Assembly (NCBI GenBank): GCA_031800475.1
Contig: DAPKRQ010000037.1
Span: 1 to 5,965 of the forward strand
Length of the DNA: 5,965 bases
Source: Kuafuiihalomonas phototrophica
Lineage (GTDB): Bacteria; Myxococcota; Kuafuiibacteriia; Kuafuiibacteriales; Kuafuiibacteriaceae
Direction: 5' to 3'
Below the pieces are notes generated by a model that saw only the letters and a program-made list of their open reading frames with translations, made no database searches and had not been told where the DNA came from. Of the stretch, positions 1 through 5,793 are shown one piece after another; within the stretch, counting starts at the first letter, position 1; each line of letters begins with the position of its first letter. The position numbers and the translations under genes were made by a program.

Positions 1-308
1 ACCGTGCTCATGTCGTCGCAGCGGACCAGAAAGTACGGAATCGCCAGCATGGGCAGCAGGCTGAAGACCAACACCGCCGTCGAACCGGAAAGGACCCCCG
101 TCAACATGGACAGAACCAGCGCCCCACCGAGGGCAGTGAAGAACAGCTGGGCCGGCCGGTCCCCTTTGAGGGTCATCTGCACGAATTCGAAAGTGCACGC
201 GGTGCCGACCCCGAGAACCAAGCCGCCCAACAGCCACCCGCCCCGATACATGGCGAACAACACGAACGGCAGCGCCACCGCCACGCTCAGCAAGCGAAGG
301 GACAGCAT
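1..308 (-). CDS. cdsA: Phosphatidate cytidylyltransferase (CDP-diacylglycerol synthase), N-terminal part
   Basis: The gene starts at ATG 308-306 and runs off the left edge of the window, leaving 102 complete codons of a protein usually about 260-300 residues long. The product would condense phosphatidic acid with CTP to give CDP-diacylglycerol, the precursor of membrane phospholipids, in the inner membrane. The translation opens MLSLRLLSVAVALPFVLFAM and holds about four hydrophobic stretches, near residues 4-20, 25-42, 55-74 and 77-95. An acidic residue follows the second stretch (FEF, 40-42), as in CdsA N-termini. The catalytic C-terminal signature lies outside the window, so the name rests on the membrane topology, the N-terminal pattern and the position directly after uppS, where cdsA normally sits. 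Only three bases separate the uppS stop from this ATG. A GAGGG Shine-Dalgarno at 315-319, six bases upstream and overlapping the end of uppS, supports the start. Confidence 0.85.
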   Translation of the reverse strand, partial: MLSLRLLSVAVALPFVLFAMYRGGWLLGGLVLGVGTACTFEFVQMTLKGDRPAQLFFTALGGALVLSMLTGVLSGSTAVLVFSLLPMLAIPYFLVRCDDMST

Positions 309-311
309 GTT

Positions 312-1058
312 TCACCCTCGGTCGGTGCCGGTCCTGCCGAACCGGCGCTGCCGGCCCCGAAAGGTCTCGATGCAGCGAAAGAAGTCGCCTTCGTCGAAGT
401 CCGGCCACAACACGTCGGCCACCACGATCTCGGCGTACGCCGACTGCCACAGCAGAAAATTCGACAACCGCATTTCGCCGCTCGTGCGGATCAGCAGGTC
501 GAGTGGAGGCAGCCCCCGGGTGAACATGTATCGGTCCACGACCGCTTCGTCGACCGCATCCGGATCCAAGCGGCCATCGGCCACGTCGCGGGCCAGGCTT
601 CGGCACGCATCGACGATCTCTTCCCGACCGCCGTACGAAAGAGCCAGGGTCAGGACCATGCCCTCGTGGTTTTGGGAGGTTTCCTGCAAGAAGTGAAGCT
701 GCTTGCGCACGGTCTCGGGGAGCCGCTCGAGCTGTCCGATCCCCTGAAGCCGGATCTGATTTTCGAGGATCGTTTCCCGCTCCTCCACCAAGTAGTCCAA
801 AAGGAGCGACATCAGCCGCTCGACCTCGTCCTTGGGTCGACCCCAGTTTTGGACCGAAAACGCGTAGAGGGTCAGGGCTTCGATGCCGTTTTCGCGGGCG
901 CAGGTCACGATGCGGCGGACGGACTGGGCCCCGTACGCATGGCCCTCGTACCTCGGCCGGCCCCGAAGCTCCGCCCACCGACCGTTGCCGTCCATGATGA
1001 TGGCGACGTGGCGCGGCAGCGGTCCGGGCGGCAATCGCTTCGGCGCCCCTTCGGTCAT
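312..1058 (-). CDS. uppS: Isoprenyl transferase (undecaprenyl diphosphate synthase)
   Basis: This 248-residue protein matches the usual size of cis-prenyltransferases. The enzyme adds isopentenyl diphosphate units to farnesyl diphosphate to make the C55 carrier lipid for peptidoglycan and other surface polymers, at the cytoplasmic membrane face. The catalytic Asp23 lies in HVAIIMDGNGRWA (17-29). The next conserved block, YAFSVQNWGRP (65-75), carries Gln70 where Escherichia coli has Glu, with Asn71, Trp72 and Arg74 kept. The block LLIRTSGEMRLSNFLLWQ (188-205) and then AYAEIVVADVLWPDFDE (207-223) are the IPP- and magnesium-binding C-terminal signature. Nothing essential looks missing, so an active enzyme is expected. 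The start ATG shares one base with the frr stop (TGATG). A strong GGAGG at 1063-1067, inside the last frr codons, lies four bases upstream. Product chain length cannot be read from the sequence, so another chain length is possible. Confidence 0.97.
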   Translation of the reverse strand: MTEGAPKRLPPGPLPRHVAIIMDGNGRWAELRGRPRYEGHAYGAQSVRRIVTCARENGIEALTLYAFSVQNWGRPKDEVERLMSLLLDYLVEERETILENQIRLQGIGQLERLPETVRKQLHFLQETSQNHEGMVLTLALSYGGREEIVDACRSLARDVADGRLDPDAVDEAVVDRYMFTRGLPPLDLLIRTSGEMRLSNFLLWQSAYAEIVVADVLWPDFDEGDFFRCIETFRGRQRRFGRTGTDRG

Positions 1059-1618
1059 CAGACCTCCATGATCTCCTTTTCTTTTTTCGCAACCAGCTCG
1101 TCGACCGACTTCACGTAGTCGTCCGTGACCTTCTGGACCTGCTCGAGGAGCCGCTTGGCGTCGTCTTCCGGCAGGTCACCGTCCTTTTCGAGCTTCTTGG
1201 CGGTCTCGTTGGCGTCGCGGCGGGCATTGCGAATCGATATCTTGGCCTCTTCGCCTTTGGACTTGGCGATTTTGGTGAACTCGCGCCGACGCTCTTCGGT
1301 CAACGCCGGGATCGGAAGAAGGATCTTCTCACCGTCGTTCTGAGGCGTGATGCCCAGGTCGGACGCGTTTCGGAGGGCCTTTTCGATGTCGCCGATGCTG
1401 GACCGGTCGAAGGGCTTCACCGTGATCAAGCGCGGGTCGGCCACCGCCAAGTTGGCAACCTGATTCAGTGGGACCTTCGTTCCATAATATTCGACGCGCA
1501 CCGTGTCCAGCATGGACAGGTTCGCGCGCCCGGTTCGAATGCGGGTCAAGGCCGTTCGCAGGGCATCCATGGACTGTTCGGCCTTCAGGTTCAGTTCCTC
1601 GAGTACTTCTTCGTTCAT
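1058..1618 (-). CDS. frr: Ribosome recycling factor
   Basis: The 186-residue product matches the family length of about 185. It works with EF-G in the cytoplasm to split the post-termination ribosome and release mRNA and tRNA. It shows the family pattern: an N-terminal helix (MNEEVLEELNLKAEQSMDAL), the RTGRAN motif (28-33), the small beta domain with YYGTKVPLNQVANLAV (44-59), the loop DRSSIGDIEKALRNASDLGI (71-90), and the helical IRNARRDAN segment (129-137) with the conserved Arg130. The last third is charged helix ending KKEKEIMEV. I chose ATG 1618 over an in-frame TTG at 1636 because the ATG has AGGGAG six bases upstream and gives the canonical N-terminus. The TTG would lie within the end of pyrH. 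Frr follows pyrH by 10 bases and overlaps uppS by one base. Confidence 0.98.
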   Translation of the reverse strand: MNEEVLEELNLKAEQSMDALRTALTRIRTGRANLSMLDTVRVEYYGTKVPLNQVANLAVADPRLITVKPFDRSSIGDIEKALRNASDLGITPQNDGEKILLPIPALTEERRREFTKIAKSKGEEAKISIRNARRDANETAKKLEKDGDLPEDDAKRLLEQVQKVTDDYVKSVDELVAKKEKEIMEV

Positions 1619-1624
1619 CGGTTG

Positions 1625-1630
1625 CTCCCT
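1625..1630 (-). promoter_or_regulatory. Ribosome binding site of frr
   Basis: AGGGAG ends six bases before ATG 1618 and overlaps the pyrH stop codon (TAG, 1631-1629). It decides the frr start in favour of the ATG over the in-frame TTG at 1636, which lies upstream of this site. The overlap with the stop suggests that ribosomes finishing pyrH help initiation on frr. Confidence 0.75.
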
Positions 1631-2366
1631 ATGCAAGCTCGCTTTCCACGTTGGCGACCAACGTCCCCACGTCTTCGCCCAGCACCACCTGCCGCAACAC
1701 GCCTTGCCGCTCCATCGCGAAGACGATGATCGGGAGTTCGTTGTCCATGCACAGCGAGATGGCCGTGCTGTCCATGACCTTCAAGCCCTGGTTGATCGCG
1801 TCCAGGTAGCTGACCCGCCGATACCGACGAGCGCTTGGGTCTTGGGTCGGATCTCGCTCATAGACGCCGTCGACCTTGGTCGCTTTGATGATCACCCCGG
1901 CGTGGATTTCCATGGCCCGAAGGGACGCCGCGGTGTCGGTCGTGAAGTACGGGTTGCCTGTGCCAGCGGCGAACACCACGACCCGGTCCTTTTCGAGGTG
2001 CCGCACCGCCCTCCGGCGGATGTAGGGTTCGGCGATCTGCTGCATCTCGATGGCACTTTGGACCCGGACCTGGATCCCGACCCGCTCCAGGGCATCCTGC
2101 AGGGCCAAGGCGTTGATGCAGGTTGCGAGCATGCCCATGTAGTCGGCGGTCGCCCGATCCATACCCTGGGTGGCTGCGGACATGCCCCGAAAGATGTTCC
2201 CGCCCCCGATGACCAACGCCACTTCGACCCCCAGCTCCCGCACTGCGGCCACGTCGCTGCCGATCTGATCGAGCACCCGGGGGTGAATCGACTTTCCGTC
2301 CCCCGCCAACGCTTCCCCGGAAAGCTTCAAGAGGACGCGCCGGTACTTGGGGACGGGCCCAGGCAT
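1629..2366 (-). CDS. pyrH: Uridylate (UMP) kinase
   Basis: The 245-residue product is a bacterial UMP kinase of the amino-acid-kinase fold, a cytoplasmic hexamer that phosphorylates UMP to UDP with ATP. In characterised homologues it is activated by GTP and inhibited by UTP. Visible motifs are the phosphate-binding KLSGEAL (14-20), GGGNIFRG (54-61), the region ADYMGMLAT (74-82), and the nucleotide-site segment GTGNPYFTTDTAASLRA (135-151). These are followed by KATKVDGVYERDP (161-173), typical of PyrH, and LKVMDSTA (195-202). Length and motifs are complete. The start ATG has AGGGA at 2373-2377, six bases upstream. An out-of-frame ATG at 2373-2371 is ignored because it leads into a shadow reading frame. 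PyrH is the first gene of the conserved pyrH-frr-uppS-cdsA block. It lies 86 bp after the histidine kinase and, in pathway terms, shortly after PyrD encoded upstream. Confidence 0.98.
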   Translation of the reverse strand: MPGPVPKYRRVLLKLSGEALAGDGKSIHPRVLDQIGSDVAAVRELGVEVALVIGGGNIFRGMSAATQGMDRATADYMGMLATCINALALQDALERVGIQVRVQSAIEMQQIAEPYIRRRAVRHLEKDRVVVFAAGTGNPYFTTDTAASLRAMEIHAGVIIKATKVDGVYERDPTQDPSARRYRRVSYLDAINQGLKVMDSTAISLCMDNELPIIVFAMERQGVLRQVVLGEDVGTLVANVESELA

Positions 2367-2372
2367 GGAGCA

Positions 2373-2377
2373 TCCCT
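2373..2377 (-). promoter_or_regulatory. Ribosome binding site of pyrH
   Basis: AGGGA lies six bases before ATG 2366-2364. This is the normal spacing and supports that start for the pyrH protein beginning MPGPVPKYRRVLLKLSGEAL. Unlike most genes here, pyrH does not overlap its upstream neighbour, so it needs its own initiation site. Confidence 0.65.
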
Positions 2378-2413
2378 AGCCGCTCGCTGGCGATTGGTCC
2401 AACGGGATTTCGC

Positions 2414-2438
2414 GTCGGTTCGGGGCCGTTCGACCGAC
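2414..2438 (-). repeat. Short inverted repeat in the kinase-pyrH gap
   Basis: The 86-base gap at 2367-2452 is the largest non-coding stretch in the window. On the transcribed strand it contains GTCGGT and ACCGAC separated by 13 bases, which can form a 6-bp stem. No U-run follows it; the next bases are GCGAAATCCCG. It therefore does not look like a rho-independent terminator. It could be an RNA-processing or stability element, or chance in GC-rich DNA. No convincing promoter was seen in the same gap. Confidence 0.3.
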
Positions 2439-2452
2439 TCCAGGGGCGGCGC

Positions 2453-3964
2453 TCAGCCTCCGAATCGGACCGCGCCGCCTTCGGGCGCGTCCACGGGGAC
2501 CAGCACCGTGAAGCGGGTGCCTCGCTCGGGGCCGCTGTCCACCTGCACGTCGCCCAGATGGGCCTCCACCAGTCGCTTCACGATGGCCAGCCCCAATCCC
2601 GTGCCGCCGTATTCTCGGGTGATCGAGTTGTCGACCTGGTAGAAGCTCCGAAAGATCGCCTCGAGCTTGTCCTGGGGAATGCCGATCCCCGTGTCCTCCA
2701 CCTCGAACCGCACGAAGGCGCGCTCGGGGGCGCCGAACCGGCCCTGGGCGTCGCCCGGCAGGTTTCCGGTCCACGCCCCCATGCGCAGGGTCACACGGCC
2801 GCCCTCCGGGGTGAACTTGACCGCGTTTCCGAGCAGGTTCACCAGACATTGACCCAGCTTCTCCGGATCCGCCCGGAACGACGCCAGACCGTCCTCGAGC
2901 TCGGTCTGGAGTTCCACCCCCTTCTTCTGCGCTTGCGGAAACACCGAAGAGGTCGCGCGCTCCGCCAGGGTGGACGGGTCCACCTCTCGCACGTCCAGCT
3001 GCAGCTGCCCCGCCTCGATCTTCGTCAAGTCGAGCAAGCTCGAGATCAGGCCGAGCAGGTGCTCACCCTTTTCTTTGATGGTGGACACGTAGCTGGTCTG
3101 GTCCGCGTTCATGTCGCCGGCCAGGCCTTCGATCAGCATCTCCGAGTATCCGATGACGCTGGTCAGCGGAGTTCGCAACTCGTGGCTGATCATCGCCAGA
3201 AAGTTCGACTTCATCCGGTCGACTTCCTGGAGCTTTTCGTAGGAAGCCCGCAGCTTTCGGTTCGACTCGGACAGTTCGTTGTAGCTCGCGGTGATCGACT
3301 CCACGTGGAGCTGCTGGGTCATCAACGCCTTCATGGCAATGAAGGTGACGGTGTCGATGACCTTCCGAAAGTTATTGAGTATCTTGATGATCGTCTCGTC
3401 TGGAGCCCGACGGATCTTCTCGCCGTAACTCCACAGCTTCTTCGGGTCGAAGTCCGGAAACTCGTGGACAGCCGCCCCCGGCTGGGTCAGGTCGCCGGGC
3501 CGAAACGGGCCGTAGATGACCCGACCCAGGTAGTCACCGCCATACGTGATCGGCATGATCACGTACTTGAGGCCGGAAAAGCAGGCTTGTTCCACCACCT
3601 TTCCATCCCGCAGGCCCGGATAATCGAAGCTCTTCACCTGGCCCACCAGGGCCGTGCACTTTTTTCGGCCAACCGGGTTTTGAAAGATGTATCCGCACCA
3701 GTCCCCGTTGCCGACCCGAATGTCGACGAGCTTCGTGCCGTCTGCATCGAAGATTTTGATCCCGATCTTGTACAGGTCGACGAAGCTCGCGCAGATGTCT
3801 TTGAAAGCGTCCAGGTCGAGAAGTTCCGACAGGTTGATCGTCCGGTCGAGGATCGACGCACCACCCGCGCGCTGCCCCCGAACGTCGACGGCATCCACGC
3901 CGCCCACCCCTTCGTCGGGCTGCACCACCGGCAGAGCGCTCGATCCTTCCGGTCTGTAGCTCAT
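2453..3964 (-). CDS. PocR-domain sensor histidine kinase, soluble
   Basis: This 503-residue protein is a two-component sensor kinase without a transmembrane segment or signal peptide, so it should sense a cytoplasmic signal. Residues 1-42 form a Gly/Ala/Asp-rich, probably disordered leader. Residues about 43-215 match the PocR sensory domain (LLDLDAFKDICASFVDLYKI, then WCGYIFQNPVGRKKC and QACFSGLKYVIMPI). Cys90, Cys103 and Cys128 lie at positions typical of the family. A helical coiled linker (about 212-255) leads to the HisKA box SHELRTPLTSVIGYSEML (260-277) with phospho-acceptor His261. The ATPase domain has N-box Asn376/Asn380, G1 box DTGIGIP (424-430), an F-box-like FRSFYQVD (438-445) and G2 box GGTGLGLA (453-460). 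All catalytic boxes are intact. There is no receiver or output domain, so a separate response regulator is expected, and none is encoded here. The ATG overlaps the GTPase stop (ATGA), implying coupled translation. The ligand is unknown. Confidence 0.92.
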   Translation of the reverse strand: MSYRPEGSSALPVVQPDEGVGGVDAVDVRGQRAGGASILDRTINLSELLDLDAFKDICASFVDLYKIGIKIFDADGTKLVDIRVGNGDWCGYIFQNPVGRKKCTALVGQVKSFDYPGLRDGKVVEQACFSGLKYVIMPITYGGDYLGRVIYGPFRPGDLTQPGAAVHEFPDFDPKKLWSYGEKIRRAPDETIIKILNNFRKVIDTVTFIAMKALMTQQLHVESITASYNELSESNRKLRASYEKLQEVDRMKSNFLAMISHELRTPLTSVIGYSEMLIEGLAGDMNADQTSYVSTIKEKGEHLLGLISSLLDLTKIEAGQLQLDVREVDPSTLAERATSSVFPQAQKKGVELQTELEDGLASFRADPEKLGQCLVNLLGNAVKFTPEGGRVTLRMGAWTGNLPGDAQGRFGAPERAFVRFEVEDTGIGIPQDKLEAIFRSFYQVDNSITREYGGTGLGLAIVKRLVEAHLGDVQVDSGPERGTRFTVLVPVDAPEGGAVRFGG

Positions 3965-4653
3965 GCCCCCCCCGCGGGCCGGGCCGCCTCATGCAGCACC
4001 GGGACCTCCACCGGCCCGAATACCCCGTGCATGAATTCGTTTCGATCGACGCCGAATCGGCGCTGAAAATCGTAGTCTCGGTTCAGCCGGGTCCAAAGCA
4101 GCGACATGAGCCCCTGCAACGTCTCCATGACGCCCTCCCCTCGAATGGCCGCCGCTTTGAAAATCGGCTCGCTGCCGGCAGCGGCGTACTGGGCCAGGGC
4201 TCGCTCGCTCAAGGCGTTCGGGAGGTCCAGCTTGTTGAACTGAATGACCGTCGGAACCGAAGCCGGATCCAGACCGTTGGCGCGCAGGTTCTTTTGCATG
4301 CCCGAGAAAGCCTCGTTGTTTTGGGCGTGCATCTCCTTTTGACCGTCGGCCACGAAGCAGATGGCGTCGCATCCCGCCAAAACGATCTTTCGGGTGGATT
4401 CGTGCATGACCTGCCCCGGTACGGTGTACAGCTTCATCTTGACCCGAAAACCGGAGCGAGTCTCGAAATGAACCGGCAAGAGGTCGAAAAACAGGGTCCG
4501 GTCCCCTTTGGTGTCGAGCACCATCAGCCGCCCCCGTCGGTCCGGGTGGAGCATGTGGTGGAGCCGCTCCACGTTCGTCGTCTTTCCGGACAGCGCCGGT
4601 CCGTAGTACACGATTTTGAGGGTCAGCTCTTTGCTGCTGGAGTTGATCTGCAC
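3961..4653 (-). CDS. MglA-like Ras-superfamily small GTPase
   Basis: The 230-residue product is a small GTPase related to MglA, the polarity and motility switch of Myxococcus and relatives; its own role is not established. It shows the P-loop GPALSGKTT (18-26) after the family opening KIVYYG (13-18), and DRTLFFDLLP (51-60), whose Arg52 corresponds to the intrinsic arginine finger described in MglA. Switch II is TVPGQ (77-81) in place of the usual DxxGQ, as in MglA, with Gln81 kept. NKLD (140-143) is the guanine-specificity motif, and KAAAIRGEG (166-174) is the SAK-like region. A tail of about 40 residues after 190 (including DYDFQRRFGVDRNEFMHGVF) makes it longer than the roughly 195-residue MglA. 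The start is GTG 4653, supported by GGGAG six bases upstream; the protein then begins exactly as the family does. It follows pyrD by 15 bases and overlaps the kinase gene. No MglB/roadblock partner is visible. Symbol left empty because this may be a paralogue of MglA. Confidence 0.93.
   Translation of the reverse strand: MQINSSSKELTLKIVYYGPALSGKTTNVERLHHMLHPDRRGRLMVLDTKGDRTLFFDLLPVHFETRSGFRVKMKLYTVPGQVMHESTRKIVLAGCDAICFVADGQKEMHAQNNEAFSGMQKNLRANGLDPASVPTVIQFNKLDLPNALSERALAQYAAAGSEPIFKAAAIRGEGVMETLQGLMSLLWTRLNRDYDFQRRFGVDRNEFMHGVFGPVEVPVLHEAARPAGGA
3966..3973 (-). other. Run of eight G at the GTPase-kinase junction
   Basis: On the coding strand the last GTPase codons are GCG GGG GGG GCA TGA, with the kinase ATG overlapping the stop. 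The bases form a G GGG GGG heptamer in the GTPase frame. A -1 slip there, or an added G during transcription, would continue in the kinase frame through GGC ATG and fuse the two proteins. The run also stands where the kinase's Shine-Dalgarno would be, and no proper AGGAG-like site is present. What is seen is the run and the frame relation; any slippage is inference. Confidence 0.4.
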
Positions 4654-4659
4654 AAACTG

Positions 4660-4664
4660 CTCCC
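4660..4664 (-). promoter_or_regulatory. Ribosome binding site of the GTPase gene
   Basis: GGGAG lies six bases before GTG 4653-4651 and identifies this GTG as the start, giving the N-terminus MQINSSSKELTLKIVYYG. The site lies in the 15-base gap after the pyrD stop. It shares the sequence GGGAGCA with the frr site. Confidence 0.7.
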
Positions 4665-4668
4665 GAGC

Positions 4669-5793
4669 TCAGACATCGGCACCGACGGCCTCTGCGATAG
4701 AGCGGAGTCCCCCCTGCTCCACCCGGTCGGCCAGTCCATCCACGATGGACCGGACCACGCCGGGCCCACCATAAACGAAGCCCGTGTAGATTTGCACGAG
4801 GGTCGCCCCGGCCCGGATGCGGCGCCACGCGTCTTCCGCGTCGAAGATGCCGCCGACCCCCACCAGCGGCACCCGCCCCTCCGTGCGCCGAAACAAATGC
4901 CGCACGACCTCCAGCGCCCGGTCCTTCAGGGGCAACCCGGAAACCCCACCCGCGAAGGGTGCAGGGCCTCCCAAACCCGAGCAGTCCACCGTGGTGTTCG
5001 TGGCGATGAGGCCCTGGACCCGGCCGCCGGCGGCGAGTTCCGCGATCCCATCGAGGGCGGCCGCGTCCAGGTCGGGAGCCACCTTCAGCAGGGTCGGCTT
5101 GTTCGCCCCCCCGTGCCGTTCGACCGCGTCGAGGATCGGGCCCAGGGCCTCGATCGACTGCAGGTCGCGCAGCCCCGGGGTGTTGGGGCTCGACACGTTG
5201 ACCACCAGGAAGTCCGAAACGTCAGCCACCGCCGCCGCAGCTTCGGCGTAGTCGTCGGGCGCCCGGTCCAGAGGCGTCGCTTTGGCTTTGCCGATGTTGG
5301 CCCCCACCGGGATCTGGCAGCGACGGCGGGACAGGCGAGTGCGCAGGGCCGGCGCCCCCTGGTTGTTGAACCCCATGCGGTTCAGCAGCGCCCCCGTGGC
5401 CGGAAAGCGGGCGAGCCGGGGCCCCTCGTTTCCGGGCTGGCCCTCGCCCGGGGTGACGGTGCCGACCTCTACGAAGCCGAAGCCCAGGGCCGCCCAAAAG
5501 TCGATGGCCACGCCGTCCTTGTCCAGACCCGCGGCGAGTCCCACCGGATTGTCGAAGCGAAGGCCCCAGGCGTCGACGGCCAGACGCGGGTCGCGTGGAG
5601 CCGCGAACAGGGCGTTCGCCGACCGGCACAAGGCCCGTGATCCGGCAGCCCGGGCCGCACCGGCCAAGGTCCATTCGTGGGCCCGCTCCGCATCGAGCCG
5701 AAACAACAGCGGCCGAGCCCACCGGTAGGTCCCGGTGGCGGGGGCGATGGCCTCGGAAGACGGCCGGACCGGGTTGGGGGGGCGCTCGGTCAT
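4669..5793 (-). CDS. pyrD: Dihydroorotate dehydrogenase, class 2 (quinone-dependent)
   Basis: The 374-residue product oxidises dihydroorotate to orotate in de novo pyrimidine synthesis, using FMN and passing electrons to membrane quinone. Class 2 is indicated by the N-terminal membrane-associating helices YRWARPLLFRLDAERAHEWT (23-42) and by serine as catalytic base: Ser202 in VNVSSPNTPGLRDLQ (198-212). Other family motifs are NPVGLAAGLDKDG (82-94), EVGTVTPGEGQPGN (109-122), LLNRMGFNNQG (136-146), KVAPDLD (237-243), the substrate segment ATNTT (264-268), and the FMN phosphate-binding VGVGGIFDAEDAW (311-323) with QIYTGFVYGGPG (334-345). The protein has about 20 extra N-terminal residues compared with many homologues (E. 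coli PyrD has 336 residues). No ATG, GTG or TTG lies nearer the conserved start, so ATG 5793 is kept. It overlaps the helicase stop as ATGA, with only a weak Shine-Dalgarno, suggesting coupled translation. Fifteen bases separate it from the GTPase. Confidence 0.97.
   Translation of the reverse strand: MTERPPNPVRPSSEAIAPATGTYRWARPLLFRLDAERAHEWTLAGAARAAGSRALCRSANALFAAPRDPRLAVDAWGLRFDNPVGLAAGLDKDGVAIDFWAALGFGFVEVGTVTPGEGQPGNEGPRLARFPATGALLNRMGFNNQGAPALRTRLSRRRCQIPVGANIGKAKATPLDRAPDDYAEAAAAVADVSDFLVVNVSSPNTPGLRDLQSIEALGPILDAVERHGGANKPTLLKVAPDLDAAALDGIAELAAGGRVQGLIATNTTVDCSGLGGPAPFAGGVSGLPLKDRALEVVRHLFRRTEGRVPLVGVGGIFDAEDAWRRIRAGATLVQIYTGFVYGGPGVVRSIVDGLADRVEQGGLRSIAEAVGADV

Noticed and set aside
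4..696. Plus-strand open frame of 230 codons opposite cdsA and uppS.
   Set aside because: Its translation is Ser/Arg/Pro-rich without a domain, and it crosses two genes supported on the other strand.
842..876. Gln70 in the uppS SxxNW block where E. coli has Glu.
   Set aside because: The essential Asn, Trp and Arg of the block and catalytic Asp23 are kept; the position tolerates variation in the family, so it does not suggest a changed function.
1619..1636. Upstream TTG start for frr that would add six residues.
   Set aside because: The ATG at 1618 has a well-spaced AGGGAG and gives the canonical N-terminus and length; the TTG lies inside the last codons of pyrH.
2371..2410. Possible promoter before pyrH (TTGGAC and TAGGGA about 18 bases apart on the minus strand).
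   Set aside because: Both boxes match the sigma-70 consensus poorly, and the would-be -10 is the pyrH Shine-Dalgarno, leaving no room for a leader.
2414..2438. Inverted repeat considered as a rho-independent terminator.
   Set aside because: The stem has only 6 bp with a 13-base loop, and no U-tract follows on the transcribed strand.
2376..2849. Minus-strand open frame overlapping the kinase ATPase domain.
   Set aside because: It is in another frame of the kinase gene, whose N, G1 and G2 boxes are intact; the alternative product is Gly/Arg/Pro-rich and unlike any known family.
3989..4828. Minus-strand open frame of 279 codons overlapping the GTPase and the end of pyrD.
   Set aside because: It is out of frame with both real genes and its translation shows no motif, whereas the GTPase frame has all G-boxes.
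1503..5640. Three long plus-strand open reading frames (1503-2642, 2558-4066, 3991-5640) that tile almost the whole region opposite the real genes.
   Set aside because: They lie antisense to well-recognised genes with intact motifs, have low-complexity Arg/His/Val/Gln-rich translations and no recognisable domain. Long antisense frames are expected in GC-rich DNA with strong third-position bias.
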